A DNA stretch of 35,464 bases from Thermoplasmata archaeon (GTDB taxonomy: Archaea; Thermoplasmatota; Thermoplasmata; Lutacidiplasmatales; UBA184): assembly GCA_022750155.1 (NCBI GenBank), contig JAKIWG010000024.1, forward strand, positions 1 through 35,464, in the 5' to 3' direction. The notes below the pieces were generated by a model, which ran no database searches, was not told where the DNA came from, and saw nothing but the letters and a program-made list of their open reading frames with translations. The translations under genes were made by a program, and so were the position numbers. Below, piece by piece: positions 7,892 to 15,550 of this stretch. Position 1 is the first letter of the stretch; the number at the start of each line of letters is the position of its first letter.

Positions 7892-8871
7892 GCCGTCGCC
7901 CCCGGTCGTATGCCGGCCAGCGCGCGGCGCGTGAACACCCCGGCCATCTTCTTGCGGTAGTCGGGGGCAAGGAAGGTGTTGTGGACCGGACGGACGAGTC
8001 CGCGGAGCTTCGAGGCGACCTCCTCGATCTTCGTGTCGGTGAGCGGGGCGCCGAGCAGGGGGGACGTGAGCGCATCGAACCGGCGCGGGTAGGTCTCGAG
8101 GCCCCCGGCGGCCAGCGAGAGCTCCTCGAGGCGGTCCCCCTCCCACCGGCCCGCGGCGGCCACGCCGAGCTCGGGGAAATCGAACGAGGGCCGGACCCGA
8201 AGCTTCCGGTACGTGGACCGGCGTCGTCGCGCCGACGCCGGCAGGTGCACGGCGACCAACAGCTCACCGGGGGCGAGCCGGGTGCGCCGGATCCCATCGC
8301 CCGCCCCGTCGTAGAGCTCGCCGATGGGGACTCGCCGAGCTCCCCCGGGCCCACGGATCTCCGCCTCGGCATCGAGGACCATCAGCGCGGGGGCCAGGTC
8401 ACCGGAGAACGTCGCGTAGCACTTCTCCTTCTGGGGAACGACGTGGCACTGGTCGCCGTCGGCCTTCATGCAGAAGCCCAGGCTCTGTCGCCAGAAGTAC
8501 GACTGGTTGAAGAAGAAACATCGGGTCTCGAGGAAGAGGTTACCCCCGAGGGTCCCGCTGGCTCGGACCAGCGGGGTGGCGACCTCCCGGACCGCCTCGG
8601 CGATCGCCGGGTAGCTTCGCAGGAACTCCGGGTCGCGCTCGAGGTCGGCAAGCCGGGTCATCGCCCCGATCCGGTCGAGCGAGTGGCCCCGCAGCTCGCC
8701 CACATCCTCGAGGGCGATGAGGTGCGGACGCAGGTTGAGATGCATCTTGTAGTTGGGCAAGAGGTCGGTGCCTCCGGCTAGATAGTCGAAAGAACCGGCG
8801 TACCGGCGCGCGAGTTCCAAGGTCTCGTCCACCGACTCGGGTCGGTGCAGTTCGAACGGGTCGAGGTGCAT
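7888..8871 (-). CDS. hcrB: Xanthine oxidase-family FAD subunit, 4-hydroxybenzoyl-CoA reductase beta-like
   Basis: The FAD-binding medium subunit of a molybdenum hydroxylase, 327 residues. Family features are the FAD loop LAGGTDLLP (31-39) and the second FAD motif at about 105-111 (ASGTLGGNL). Between them and the rest of the domain sits an insertion with Cys118, Cys134, Cys142 and Cys151, giving spacing C-x15-C-x7-C-x8-C. As I recall it, that is exactly the spacing of the extra [4Fe-4S] cluster of 4-hydroxybenzoyl-CoA reductase (HcrB), where the cluster supports low-potential electron flow to the ring. Plain CO dehydrogenase or xanthine dehydrogenase FAD subunits lack it. The gene starts 2 bases after the large subunit gene and overlaps the next gene by ATGA. 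The actual substrate is inferred, not shown. Confidence 0.85.
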   Translation of the reverse strand: MHLDPFELHRPESVDETLELARRYAGSFDYLAGGTDLLPNYKMHLNLRPHLIALEDVGELRGHSLDRIGAMTRLADLERDPEFLRSYPAIAEAVREVATPLVRASGTLGGNLFLETRCFFFNQSYFWRQSLGFCMKADGDQCHVVPQKEKCYATFSGDLAPALMVLDAEAEIRGPGGARRVPIGELYDGAGDGIRRTRLAPGELLVAVHLPASARRRRSTYRKLRVRPSFDFPELGVAAAGRWEGDRLEELSLAAGGLETYPRRFDALTSPLLGAPLTDTKIEEVASKLRGLVRPVHNTFLAPDYRKKMAGVFTRRALAGIRPGATA

Positions 8872-8873
8872 GG

Positions 8874-11201
8874 TCAGGCCCCCTTCCAGGTCCGACCGGC
8901 GGCGGCCCGCTGCTCCATCCCGCGGACCACCCGGTCCGGGGTGATCGGCAGCTCGGTGAAGCGGACGCCGATGGCGTCGTAGAGGGCGTTCCCCACGGCC
9001 GGTAGGATCGCGATCAACGGTCCCTCGCCGGCCTCCTTCGCCCCGAACGGTCCCTCCGGGTCCGGGTCCCCGACGAGCAGGCACTCGACCTCGGGCATCT
9101 GCTGAGGCATGGGGATCTTGTACTCCAGCAGGGAGGGATTGAGCAGTCGGCTTCCCCGGTAGTTCATCGACTCCCCCATCACCTGGCCGAGGCCCATGTG
9201 GATCGACCCTTCGATCTGGCCCTCGACGGCGAGGCGGTTGAGCGCCCGGCCGCAGTCGAACGCCGCCCAGACCTTGGGCACCCGGTACTCCCCGGTCTCG
9301 ACGTCGACGATCACCTCGGCGACGTAGGCGCCGAAGGAGTACGCCGGAGCCGTGCCGGCCCTGGCTCCTTTGAACTCCCCGCCCATCGGGGGGGAGGTGT
9401 ACGAGCCGGTCGCGAGCAGTGCGCCCGAGCGTTCCATCGCCTTGTGGAGTGCCTCCAGGTACGACACGCCGACGTCCGGCCGGTGCCGCACGGAGATCCG
9501 CTCGTGGCCGACCTCGAGGCGCTCGGGGGGGTATCCGGTGAGGAGGGCGGCGGCGTGGACGAGCTGGTCGCGAAGGCTCTCGGCGGCCTTGCGGGTCGCG
9601 TTGCCCATCATGAACGTGACCCGGCTCGAGTAGCTTCCGAGGTCGATCGGGGAGATGTCGGAGTCGACGCGGACGACGTGCATGCGCTCCAGGTCGACCC
9701 CGAGGACTTCGGCGACGATCGCCGCCATCAGCGTGTTCGAGCCCTGGCCGATGTCCGCCTGCATGCAGTGGACGGCGATCCCCCCGTCCATGTCGACCTT
9801 CAGGTGGACGGTGCACTGCGGCATCTTCGGGGTAAAATGGATCGGACTGTTCGAGCCGGAGATGTAGAAGCTGCATCCGAGGCCGATCCCGTGGCCGTAG
9901 GGGAGCTTGCGGTGCTTGGCGTCCCATCCGCTGCGTTGGCGCGCGGCGTGTAGGCACTTGACGAAGGAGGTCGAGGTGATCCGGAATTGGTTGATGGTCG
10001 TGGAGTTCGGGGGCAGGGCGTTGAGCTCGCGGAGGGCGAACGGGTCGACGTTGAGCTGTTCCGAGAGCTCGTCGAGGGCCGTCTCGACCGAATAGCGGAT
10101 GTTCGTCCCCCCGTGGGCGCGCATCGCGCCGGAGGGGGGTTTGTTCGTGTAGACCCGGCGGCCCCGGTATCGGAAGTTCGGGACGCGGTACGGCCCCATC
10201 GAGAGGACCCCGTTGTAGTAGGTGGTGACGGTGCCGAAGGAGCTCCACGCGCCGCCGTCGATCAGGGCCTCGATGTCGTAGGCAAGGATCCGACCCTCGG
10301 CGTCGGTCGCGATCCGCACGTCGTTCTCCGTGGGATGACGGCCGTGGTTGGTCAGGAAGACGTCCTCCCGGTCGAACAGCATCTTGACCGGCCGACCCGT
10401 CTCGAGGGCGAGCGCGGCGCACGCGATCTCGTGGGGCAACGGGTCCGACTTGCCCCCGAAGCCGCCCCCGACCTCGGGCTTGATCACCCGGATCCGGTGC
10501 ATCGGGAGTCCGAGCACTTCGCTCAGGGAGCGGTGCAGGTAGTGCGGGACCTGCGTCGCGCTCCAGACGGTCAGGCGTCCGTCCGGGGTCGATTCCGCGA
10601 TGGTGACGAGCGGTTCGGTGAAGGCGTGCGTCACCCCGGAGAATCGGCCGCGGACCCGGACGAAGTGACTCGCCGTCCCCAGCGCTGCGTCGACATCGCC
10701 AAAATGCTGGACCACCTCCTTCTGAATGTTGGTGCCGTTGAGTCCCCGCGAGTGGATCGGGAACTCGACCTTCTGGACCCCCATCCGGGGGTCGTTGTAC
10801 TCCGGCAGCACCTCGTATTCGATGCGGATCGCCGCGAGGGCCCTCTCGGCGGTGAGCTCGTCGCGCGCGGCGACGGCGGCCACGATGTCGCCGATGTAGC
10901 GGACCCGGTCGACGGCGATCGCGGTCTCGTCGTGGGTGATCGGGAGTACCCCGAACTGCGTCGGATACTTTTCGCCCGTCAGGACGGCGAAGACTCCCGG
11001 CAGTCGGCGGGCCGCTTCGACGTCGACGGATCGGATCCGGGCGTGCGCGTGCGGACTTCTTAGCAGGCGTCCGACGAGCATTCCGGAACGCTTGATGTCG
11101 TCCGTGTACTCCGCCCGCCCGCTGACCTTGAGGGGGCCCTCAACGTAGGGGATCCGGCCCCCCAGCAACCGGAACTTCTGGTCGGGGGAGGCGGCGTCCA
11201 T
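8874..11201 (-). CDS. hcrA: Molybdopterin-binding large subunit, 4-hydroxybenzoyl-CoA reductase alpha-like
   Basis: The catalytic molybdenum subunit of a xanthine oxidase-family enzyme, 775 residues, full length. It begins with the family segment GGRIPYVEGPLKVSGRAEYTDD, has the Mo-cofactor loop VGGGFGGKSD, the stretch ending PSGAMRAHGGTNIRY and the SYSSRVTFMMGNA segment, and ends with GAKEAGEGP, whose glutamate is the catalytic base in the family. The YTNKPPSGAMR and SYSSR contexts and the adjoining [4Fe-4S]-type FAD subunit favour the 4-hydroxybenzoyl-CoA reductase branch over CO dehydrogenase (no Cys-Ser-Phe-Arg active-site loop is visible). The ATG at 11201 shares its A with the TGA of the small subunit. 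The likely reaction is reductive removal, or in reverse addition, of a ring hydroxyl on an aromatic CoA thioester, but other substrates remain possible. Confidence 0.88.
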   Translation of the reverse strand: MDAASPDQKFRLLGGRIPYVEGPLKVSGRAEYTDDIKRSGMLVGRLLRSPHAHARIRSVDVEAARRLPGVFAVLTGEKYPTQFGVLPITHDETAIAVDRVRYIGDIVAAVAARDELTAERALAAIRIEYEVLPEYNDPRMGVQKVEFPIHSRGLNGTNIQKEVVQHFGDVDAALGTASHFVRVRGRFSGVTHAFTEPLVTIAESTPDGRLTVWSATQVPHYLHRSLSEVLGLPMHRIRVIKPEVGGGFGGKSDPLPHEIACAALALETGRPVKMLFDREDVFLTNHGRHPTENDVRIATDAEGRILAYDIEALIDGGAWSSFGTVTTYYNGVLSMGPYRVPNFRYRGRRVYTNKPPSGAMRAHGGTNIRYSVETALDELSEQLNVDPFALRELNALPPNSTTINQFRITSTSFVKCLHAARQRSGWDAKHRKLPYGHGIGLGCSFYISGSNSPIHFTPKMPQCTVHLKVDMDGGIAVHCMQADIGQGSNTLMAAIVAEVLGVDLERMHVVRVDSDISPIDLGSYSSRVTFMMGNATRKAAESLRDQLVHAAALLTGYPPERLEVGHERISVRHRPDVGVSYLEALHKAMERSGALLATGSYTSPPMGGEFKGARAGTAPAYSFGAYVAEVIVDVETGEYRVPKVWAAFDCGRALNRLAVEGQIEGSIHMGLGQVMGESMNYRGSRLLNPSLLEYKIPMPQQMPEVECLLVGDPDPEGPFGAKEAGEGPLIAILPAVGNALYDAIGVRFTELPITPDRVVRGMEQRAAAGRTWKGA

Positions 11202-11671
11202 CACGCCACCCGGCTCGCCGCCTCGATGGCGTCGAGGATCTTCGAGTAGCCCGTGCATCGGCATAGGTTGCCCGCCACGGCCGAGGCGATCTCCCCGCGG
11301 GAGGGGTGCGGATTCTCCCGCAGCAGTGCGCCGGCGGTCATGATGAATCCGGGCGTGCAGAACCCGCACTGGGTCGCCCCGAGATCGACGAACGCCTTCT
11401 GCAGAGGACTCAGCCCGGAGGCGGGCGTGACTCCCTCGATCGTGGTCACTTCTCGTCCCCCGGCCAGAAGCGCGAGGGTCAGGCAGGAAAGGACGGGTCG
11501 CCGATCCACCAGGACCGTGCAGCACCCGCACGTGCCGAGGTCGCACCCTCGCTTGGTCCCCGTCAGGTTGAGGTCCTCGCGCAGGAGGTCGAGGAGGATC
11601 CGCTCGGGCGGACAGACGACGTCGAGCGGGTGGCCGTTGAGCGTCAGCCTAAGCCGTGTGGGGTCCGACAT
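11201..11671 (-). CDS. hcrC: [2Fe-2S] small subunit of molybdenum hydroxylase
   Basis: The electron-transfer subunit with two [2Fe-2S] clusters, 156 residues, normal for the family. The plant-ferredoxin-like N-terminal domain has C-x4-C-x2-C-x11-C (GCDLGTCGCC to LSC), and the helical domain has C-x2-C-x31-C-x-C (QCGFC to LCRC), both complete. Electrons pass between the molybdenum site of the large subunit and the FAD/[4Fe-4S] subunit through these clusters. The start ATG lies 23 bases inside the 3' end of xdhC and its stop overlaps the large subunit start (TGATG), so the subunits are translationally coupled. Subunit order small-large-medium differs from the common CO dehydrogenase order. Confidence 0.95.
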   Translation of the reverse strand: MSDPTRLRLTLNGHPLDVVCPPERILLDLLREDLNLTGTKRGCDLGTCGCCTVLVDRRPVLSCLTLALLAGGREVTTIEGVTPASGLSPLQKAFVDLGATQCGFCTPGFIMTAGALLRENPHPSRGEIASAVAGNLCRCTGYSKILDAIEAASRVA

Positions 11672-12494
11672 GCTCCTTCACGGTGGCTCGGTGGCGTTCC
11701 GGCGTTCGGCGGGCCGGGGGATGGGTGGATTGGATCACCTCGGCGACGATCGATACGGCGATCTCGGCCGGGGACTGCGCACCGATCGGCACCCCGACGG
11801 GTGCATGGATGCGAGCGATCGTGGATGCGTTGTACCCCCGCTCCCGAAGGGTCGCGAACATGTGGGCCCGTTTCGAAGCGCTCGAGATGAGCCCGATGTA
11901 GTTCGGGAACCGGTCGAGGGAGACGGAGAGCACCTCGAGGTCCTTCATCGCGTCGTACCCCAGCAGGTAGAGGTGGGTGAACGACGCGGGATCGAACCGG
12001 TCCCACAGCTCCCCGGGTGAAGCGACCTCTCGCCGATCGGCGTGGGGGAACCGGTCCCCTCCCACCCAGTCGGGTCGGTCGTCCGCGACCGAGTGGTCGA
12101 ACTCGAGACCCGGCAGGAGCTGCGAGAGCGCATGGGCGACGTGGCCGCCCCCCCAGAGCAGCAGATTCGGGCTCGCCGGGACGAACTCCACCGCGATGTC
12201 GACGCTCCCACCGCACAGGCTCGGTAACCCTCCCGTGCGCCATTTCGCGAGGTCGAAATGGTAGAGGTCACCCCGATGTTCGCGCATCGCCTGGGCCGCG
12301 AGCTCCTTAACCCTTTCTTCGAGGGCCGCGCCCCCCACGGTCCCGATCGCGCTCCCGTCCGCGCGCACGATCATCGACGCGCCGACCTTCCCGGGTACGG
12401 AACCTACGGCCCGGACGACCGTCGCCCGGGCGAACGGCTGCCGCATCTCCATCAGACGGACCGCCTCGCGCGCCAGCTTTCGATCCGTGTTCAT
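11649..12494 (-). CDS. xdhC: XdhC/CoxI-family molybdenum cofactor maturation factor
   Basis: XdhC-family proteins bind the molybdenum cofactor, help its sulfuration and insert it into xanthine oxidase-family enzymes. This 281-residue protein has the N-terminal XdhC domain (about 1-100, with the segment GSVPGKVGASMIVRADG and the IGTVGGAALEERV motif) and a C-terminal Rossmann domain starting LLLWGGGHVAHAL (about 112) and containing the conserved YIGLISSASKR and IHAPVGVPIGAQSPAEIAVSI segments. The ATG at 12494 overlaps the mocA stop (ATGA) and is preferred over ATG 12512 inside mocA. Its position between mocA and the structural subunits makes it the dedicated maturation factor for this enzyme. 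Confidence 0.92.
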   Translation of the reverse strand: MNTDRKLAREAVRLMEMRQPFARATVVRAVGSVPGKVGASMIVRADGSAIGTVGGAALEERVKELAAQAMREHRGDLYHFDLAKWRTGGLPSLCGGSVDIAVEFVPASPNLLLWGGGHVAHALSQLLPGLEFDHSVADDRPDWVGGDRFPHADRREVASPGELWDRFDPASFTHLYLLGYDAMKDLEVLSVSLDRFPNYIGLISSASKRAHMFATLRERGYNASTIARIHAPVGVPIGAQSPAEIAVSIVAEVIQSTHPPARRTPERHRATVKEHVGPHTA

Positions 12495-13114
12495 CCCTCC
12501 CTGGAACGCCACTCGGAGAGCCGGAGGGCAAAAGCCTGTTGCGTATCGACGTTTGCGACTACGCCCGGGTCCGGTACCGGGACCCTGAGCACCTGGGGTC
12601 CGAGCCGGGGTAGCAGCACCCGGAGAGGCTCATCCGGACCGAGGGAGGCGATCATTCGCAACGCACCGGGTCGGACGAGTACGGGGTGCCCGCCCCGTTC
12701 CTGAAACGTCGGCAGGACCCAGAGGGCCATGGCGTCCGACCGGGCCCTTTCGGTGAGCGTCTTCAGCGTGGACTCCCGGACGAACGGGTGGTCGACCGGC
12801 CAGATGAGGAGGTCCGCCCCTGTTCCCATTCGCCCCAGTCCGGCCTGAACGGAGCCGGTGCGACCATCGGCCCATCCGGGGTGGCTGACGACCTCGACGC
12901 CGTTCTCCTCGAGGAGGGGTCGGACCAGGAGCTCGTGCGCTCCCACGACCGCGGCGATGGGGGAGAATCCCGCCTCGTTCGAGACGCGTGCCATGCGAAC
13001 GATCGCGGGTTCGCCGTCGATACGGGCGAGGGCCTTGGGCGTTCGGCCAAAGCGCGCAGACTCGCCGGCGGCAAGCAGCAGCGCGCCCCTCCTCCCATCG
13101 CGTTCGCCATCCAC
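12491..13114 (-). CDS. mocA: MocA-type molybdenum cofactor cytidylyltransferase-like nucleotidyltransferase
   Basis: A 207-residue NTP transferase of the MobA/MocA family. It has the nucleotide-binding start GALLLAAGESARFGRTPK (residues 10-27), then the GWADGRTGSVQAGL segment and WPVDHPFV with the metal-binding Asp, and near the C-terminus NVDT, all in the family order. Because it heads an operon for a xanthine oxidase-family enzyme, which normally uses the cytosine dinucleotide form of the cofactor, MocA (CTP) is more likely than MobA (GTP); the sequence alone does not prove the base. GTG at 13114 was chosen because a TATA-like box begins 30 bases upstream and the Rossmann motif follows at once; longer versions would run through the rps19e promoter. 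Confidence 0.85.
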   Translation of the reverse strand: MDGERDGRRGALLLAAGESARFGRTPKALARIDGEPAIVRMARVSNEAGFSPIAAVVGAHELLVRPLLEENGVEVVSHPGWADGRTGSVQAGLGRMGTGADLLIWPVDHPFVRESTLKTLTERARSDAMALWVLPTFQERGGHPVLVRPGALRMIASLGPDEPLRVLLPRLGPQVLRVPVPDPGVVANVDTQQAFALRLSEWRSREG

Positions 13115-13138
13115 GGCCCGCCGTTCCTTCGTCGCCGG

Positions 13139-13144
13139 TTTATC
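13139..13144 (-). promoter_or_regulatory. TATA-like box for the molybdenum hydroxylase operon
   Basis: GATAAA on the minus strand, starting 30 bases before the GTG of mocA. It lies about 30 bases from the divergent TATA box of rps19e, so the two promoters share a short intergenic space. Confidence 0.5.
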
Positions 13145-13174
13145 GCCGGTTCTCGAGGGCACAGACCCCTCGCG

Positions 13175-13182
13175 TTTAAATA
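13175..13182 (+). promoter_or_regulatory. TATA box of rps19e
   Basis: TTTAAATA in a GC-rich intergenic region, with its first base 33 bases before the ATG of rps19e, as expected for a leaderless archaeal transcript. It should drive the whole rps19e-eif6 run. Confidence 0.75.
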
Positions 13183-13207
13183 GAGACGCCGGGTGGCCGC
13201 CGCACTT

Positions 13208-13663
13208 ATGACCCACCCGACGGACGTTCCACCCTCGGCGTTGCTTCCCCGGCTGGCCACCGAATTGAAGACCCGGCAGGCGGTCGCTCCCCCCCCGTGG
13301 GCGCTGTATGCGAAGACCGGCGTACACAAGCAGCAGGCCCCTACCCAGCCCGACTGGTGGTACATGCGTAGCGCCTCCGTCCTTCGGAAGATCTACCTGC
13401 TCGGAAACACCGGGGTCACGCGCCTCGCCCACGAGTACGGCGGCAAGCGCGACCGCGGCAGCGCGCCGTACCACGCCCGCAGCGGCTCTCGGGCCGTCCT
13501 GCGGGAGATCGTGCACCAGCTGGAAAAATCCGGCCTCGTGCAACCGTACAAGAATCGGGGGCGACGGGTCAGCCCGGAGGGGCAGCGTCTCCTCGACACC
13601 ATGGCCCGTGAGGTCCTCAAGGGGCTCGCCGAGACCCGACCGGAGCTCGCGAAGTACCTCTGA
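13208..13663 (+). CDS. rps19e: Ribosomal protein S19e
   Basis: Small-subunit protein eS19, 151 residues, typical length. The family signature is clear: PPPWALYAKTGVHKQQAPTQ, DWWYMRSASVLRKIYLLG, GVTRLAHEYGGKRDRG and the C-terminal winged-helix segment LREIVHQLEKSGLVQ with G+RVSPEGQ. ATG 13208 fits the TATA spacing; an upstream in-frame GTG at 13193 is not needed. The gene leads the conserved archaeal cluster S19e - PDCD5 - L39e - L31e - eIF6. Confidence 0.97.
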   Translation: MTHPTDVPPSALLPRLATELKTRQAVAPPPWALYAKTGVHKQQAPTQPDWWYMRSASVLRKIYLLGNTGVTRLAHEYGGKRDRGSAPYHARSGSRAVLREIVHQLEKSGLVQPYKNRGRRVSPEGQRLLDTMAREVLKGLAETRPELAKYL

Positions 13664-13679
13664 TCGCAGGGGGTCCCCG

Positions 13680-14039
13680 ATGGCGTACGACAGCGACAAT
13701 GAACTGGCGGAGCTCCGCAAACGTCGCATGCAGCAGATTCAGGAGATGCAGGCCGGCGGCGGCGGCGCCGATCCGTACGCCCAGGCCCAGCGGGCCGAGG
13801 CCGATCGACGCGAGGCCGAGCGGGCCGAGGTCCTACGACGGCTGCTCACCCCGGAAGCTCGCGAGCGGCTGGGGCGGATCCGCCTGACCAAACCCGAGGT
13901 CGCCTCCGCGGTCGAGCAGCAGGTGATCTCGCTGGCCGCCTCCGGGCGGCTCCAGCGGCAGGTCGATGACGTTACGTTGCGGGCCCTGCTGGAGCGGATC
14001 AACCCGGAGCGCCGGGAAATCCACATCACACGTCGCTAG
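13680..14039 (+). CDS. PDCD5-family DNA-binding protein
   Basis: The archaeal homologue of PDCD5/TFAR19, a small helical protein described as DNA-binding. At 119 residues it has the family's order: an acidic N-terminal helix ([19 protein letters not shown]), a Gly/Ala-rich break, then a three-helix core containing [27 protein letters not shown] and LIxLAxSGxL-type repeats, and a basic end. It sits 16 bases after rps19e and before rpl39e, its standard place in archaeal genomes. Its precise role in the cell is not established. Confidence 0.93.
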   Translation: MAYDSDNELAELRKRRMQQIQEMQAGGGGADPYAQAQRAEADRREAERAEVLRRLLTPEARERLGRIRLTKPEVASAVEQQVISLAASGRLQRQVDDVTLRALLERINPERREIHITRR

Positions 14040-14062
14040 GTCAGGAACTCGGAGGAACGATC

Positions 14063-14221
14063 ATGGCAAACCGTCGAAAGAGTCTCGCTCGCAAGATCCG
14101 ACTGTTCAAGGCCGTCAAGCGCAATCGCCGAGTCCCCGCGTGGGTGATGCAGCGGACCAACCGGTCCGTCACCCGCCACCCCAAGCGACGCAGCTGGCGC
14201 CGAGGGCATCTCCATCTGTAG
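14063..14221 (+). CDS. rpl39e: Ribosomal protein L39e
   Basis: Large-subunit protein eL39, 52 residues and very basic, found by reading the gap between PDCD5 and L31e. The hallmark [16 protein letters not shown] and the end [10 protein letters not shown] match the family consensus (SRVPAWVM.KT...V and KRRxWRR). ATG 14063 follows a GGAGG sequence at 14051-14055. It lines the exit tunnel of the archaeal ribosome. Confidence 0.97.
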   Translation: MANRRKSLARKIRLFKAVKRNRRVPAWVMQRTNRSVTRHPKRRSWRRGHLHL

Positions 14222-14235
14222 GGTGAGGCACACAC

Positions 14236-14529
14236 ATGGCGAAGGATGAGAAGCGGCGCATCGAGGAGCTCGAGCGCGAGTTCGTGATCCCGCTCCGCGC
14301 GAGCAAGCATCAGCCCTCGCGCCGGCGGCGCGCCGGGCACGCCCTCCTGACGGTACGACGGTTCGTCACGCGTCACATGAAGGGCCAACCCGAGGACGTG
14401 TGGATCGACCCCCACCTGAACGAGTACATCTGGGCGCGAGGCATTCAGTACCTGCCCCGCAATGTGCGCGTGAAGGCCATCCGCTTCGAGGACGGCCTCA
14501 TTGAGGTCGACCTGTTGGAGGGGCAGTAG
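14236..14529 (+). CDS. rpl31e: Ribosomal protein L31e
   Basis: Large-subunit protein eL31, 97 residues, located near the exit tunnel. The segments ERE+VIPLR, RRAGHALLTVRRFVTRHMK, VWIDPHLNEYIWARGIQ and PRNVRVKAI are the family pattern. It starts 14 bases after rpl39e with ATG and is followed by eif6 after a 23-base spacer. Confidence 0.97.
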   Translation: MAKDEKRRIEELEREFVIPLRASKHQPSRRRRAGHALLTVRRFVTRHMKGQPEDVWIDPHLNEYIWARGIQYLPRNVRVKAIRFEDGLIEVDLLEGQ

Positions 14530-14540
14530 GCCCCCGCTCC

Positions 14541-14545
14541 AGGAG
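14541..14545 (+). promoter_or_regulatory. Shine-Dalgarno sequence that supports a CTG start for eif6
   Basis: AGGAG, seven bases before CTG 14553. It is the only good ribosome-binding sequence between the end of rpl31e and the conserved start of eIF6, and it decides the start codon. Confidence 0.6.
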
Positions 14546-14552
14546 TGTCCCT

Positions 14553-15218
14553 CTGCCCGTCAGCCGGACACTCATCTCCGGGAGCCCGTACGTCGGGGTC
14601 TATCTCAGGGTCTCCGAGCGCGCGGCCGTCCTTCCCCCGTCCGCCCCGGTCGCCTTCGAACGGGAGTTCGCCAAGGCGTTCCGCGTCCGCGTCGTTCGCT
14701 CGACGGTCGGCGATAGCGAGATCGTCGGCGCGCTGACCGCGATCAACTCCCACGGGATCGTCGCGGGGGCCGAGCTGACCCCGGAGGAGCAGGAGGCGCT
14801 CGAGACGATCGCCCCTGTCGTCCGAATACGGTCTCGGCACAACGCCCTAGGCAACAACATTCTCGTGAACGACCTGGGGGCGTTGGTCCACCCGGAGTTC
14901 GGGGACGAGGCGGTCCAGCGGATCGGCCGGGCGTTCGGCGTCACCGCCCAGCGCGGGACCGTCGCGGGCCTCGGGACCGTCGGAATGGCCGCGATCGCGA
15001 CGAACCGGGGGGTCGTCGTCCACCCCAAGGCGACGGAGTCCGAAGCCGCCGCGGTCGGGGAGGCACTGAAGGTTCCGGTGGCGCGCTCGACGGCGAACTT
15101 CGGGATCCCCGTGGTCGGCGCGTGCCTCGTGGCCAATTCGAGGGCGCTCCTCGTGGGGCGCGCGACGACCCCGGTGGAGATCGTCCACCTCCAAGAGGGC
15201 CTCCAGATCTTCGATTGA
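14553..15218 (+). CDS. eif6: Translation initiation factor 6 (aIF6), probable CTG start
   Basis: aIF6 binds the 50S subunit and prevents subunit joining. The protein, 221 residues from CTG 14553, matches the family end to end: ISGSPYVGVYLRVSE near the N-terminus, STVGDSEIVGALTAINSHGIV, RHNALGNNILVNDLGALVHPE, GTVAGLGTVGMAAIATNRGVVVHP, NFGIPVVGACLVANSRALLVG and the end EIVHLQEGLQIF. The frame is open back to a stop at 14502-14504, but it contains no ATG, GTG or TTG before the conserved N-terminus; the first GTG is at 14865, more than 100 residues in. CTG 14553 is 7 bases after AGGAG and places the conserved ISG strand at residue 8. A sequencing error cannot be excluded but would have to alter the start codon alone. 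Confidence 0.9.
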   Translation: MPVSRTLISGSPYVGVYLRVSERAAVLPPSAPVAFEREFAKAFRVRVVRSTVGDSEIVGALTAINSHGIVAGAELTPEEQEALETIAPVVRIRSRHNALGNNILVNDLGALVHPEFGDEAVQRIGRAFGVTAQRGTVAGLGTVGMAAIATNRGVVVHPKATESEAAAVGEALKVPVARSTANFGIPVVGACLVANSRALLVGRATTPVEIVHLQEGLQIFD

Positions 15219-15292
15219 TCCGCGATCGCGGACCCTCGCCGTCCGGGCGTGGACCCCGTGATGGGGCTACGACCGGAGCGGAAGCCGTCGAT

Positions 15293-15517
15293 CTACGTCC
15301 CGCGCTTTCGCTTGACGTAGCGCGTCGCGTACCCGGCGATCCGATTGGCGAGCTTCTTGTACGTCACATGCTGCTGGCCGTCGACCACCACGGCGAGGTC
15401 GGTCAACTCCAGCACCTTCTTCTTGTTGTTCGCAAAATCCCCGTTGAAATCGTCCGGGTGATTGCGGATGAGTTCGATGGCGACGCGCTTGATGTATGTC
15501 TGGCGGATGTTGCCCAT
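15293..15517 (-). CDS. rps17e: Ribosomal protein S17e
   Basis: Small-subunit protein eS17, 74 residues. The start [21 protein letters not shown] and the following [12 protein letters not shown] match the archaeal family (MGNIR....KR.A.EL...+P..F..DF..NK..V), and the end [15 protein letters not shown] fits the conserved helix. The ATG at 15517 was chosen because it is the family's universal start and lies 33 bases from the first base of a TATA box; a longer frame to 15655 has no support. The gene stands alone on the minus strand, converging on eif6. Confidence 0.96.
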   Translation of the reverse strand: MGNIRQTYIKRVAIELIRNHPDDFNGDFANNKKKVLELTDLAVVVDGQQHVTYKKLANRIAGYATRYVKRKRGT

Positions 15518-15542
15518 GCGGGCGGGCCCGACCCCGGTTCCG

Positions 15543-15550
15543 TTTATAAC
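15543..15550 (-). promoter_or_regulatory. TATA box of rps17e
   Basis: GTTATAAA on the minus strand, first base 33 bases before the rps17e ATG, implying a leaderless transcript. Confidence 0.75.

Noticed and set aside
6270-8372. 700-codon minus-strand open frame over tldE, purN and the ParB-like gene
   Set aside because: It is out of frame with four well-supported proteins and has no recognisable motif.
9987-11063. 358-codon plus-strand open frame opposite the molybdenum large subunit gene
   Set aside because: Antisense to a complete molybdenum enzyme subunit with correct motifs; the composition is typical of a GC-rich shadow.
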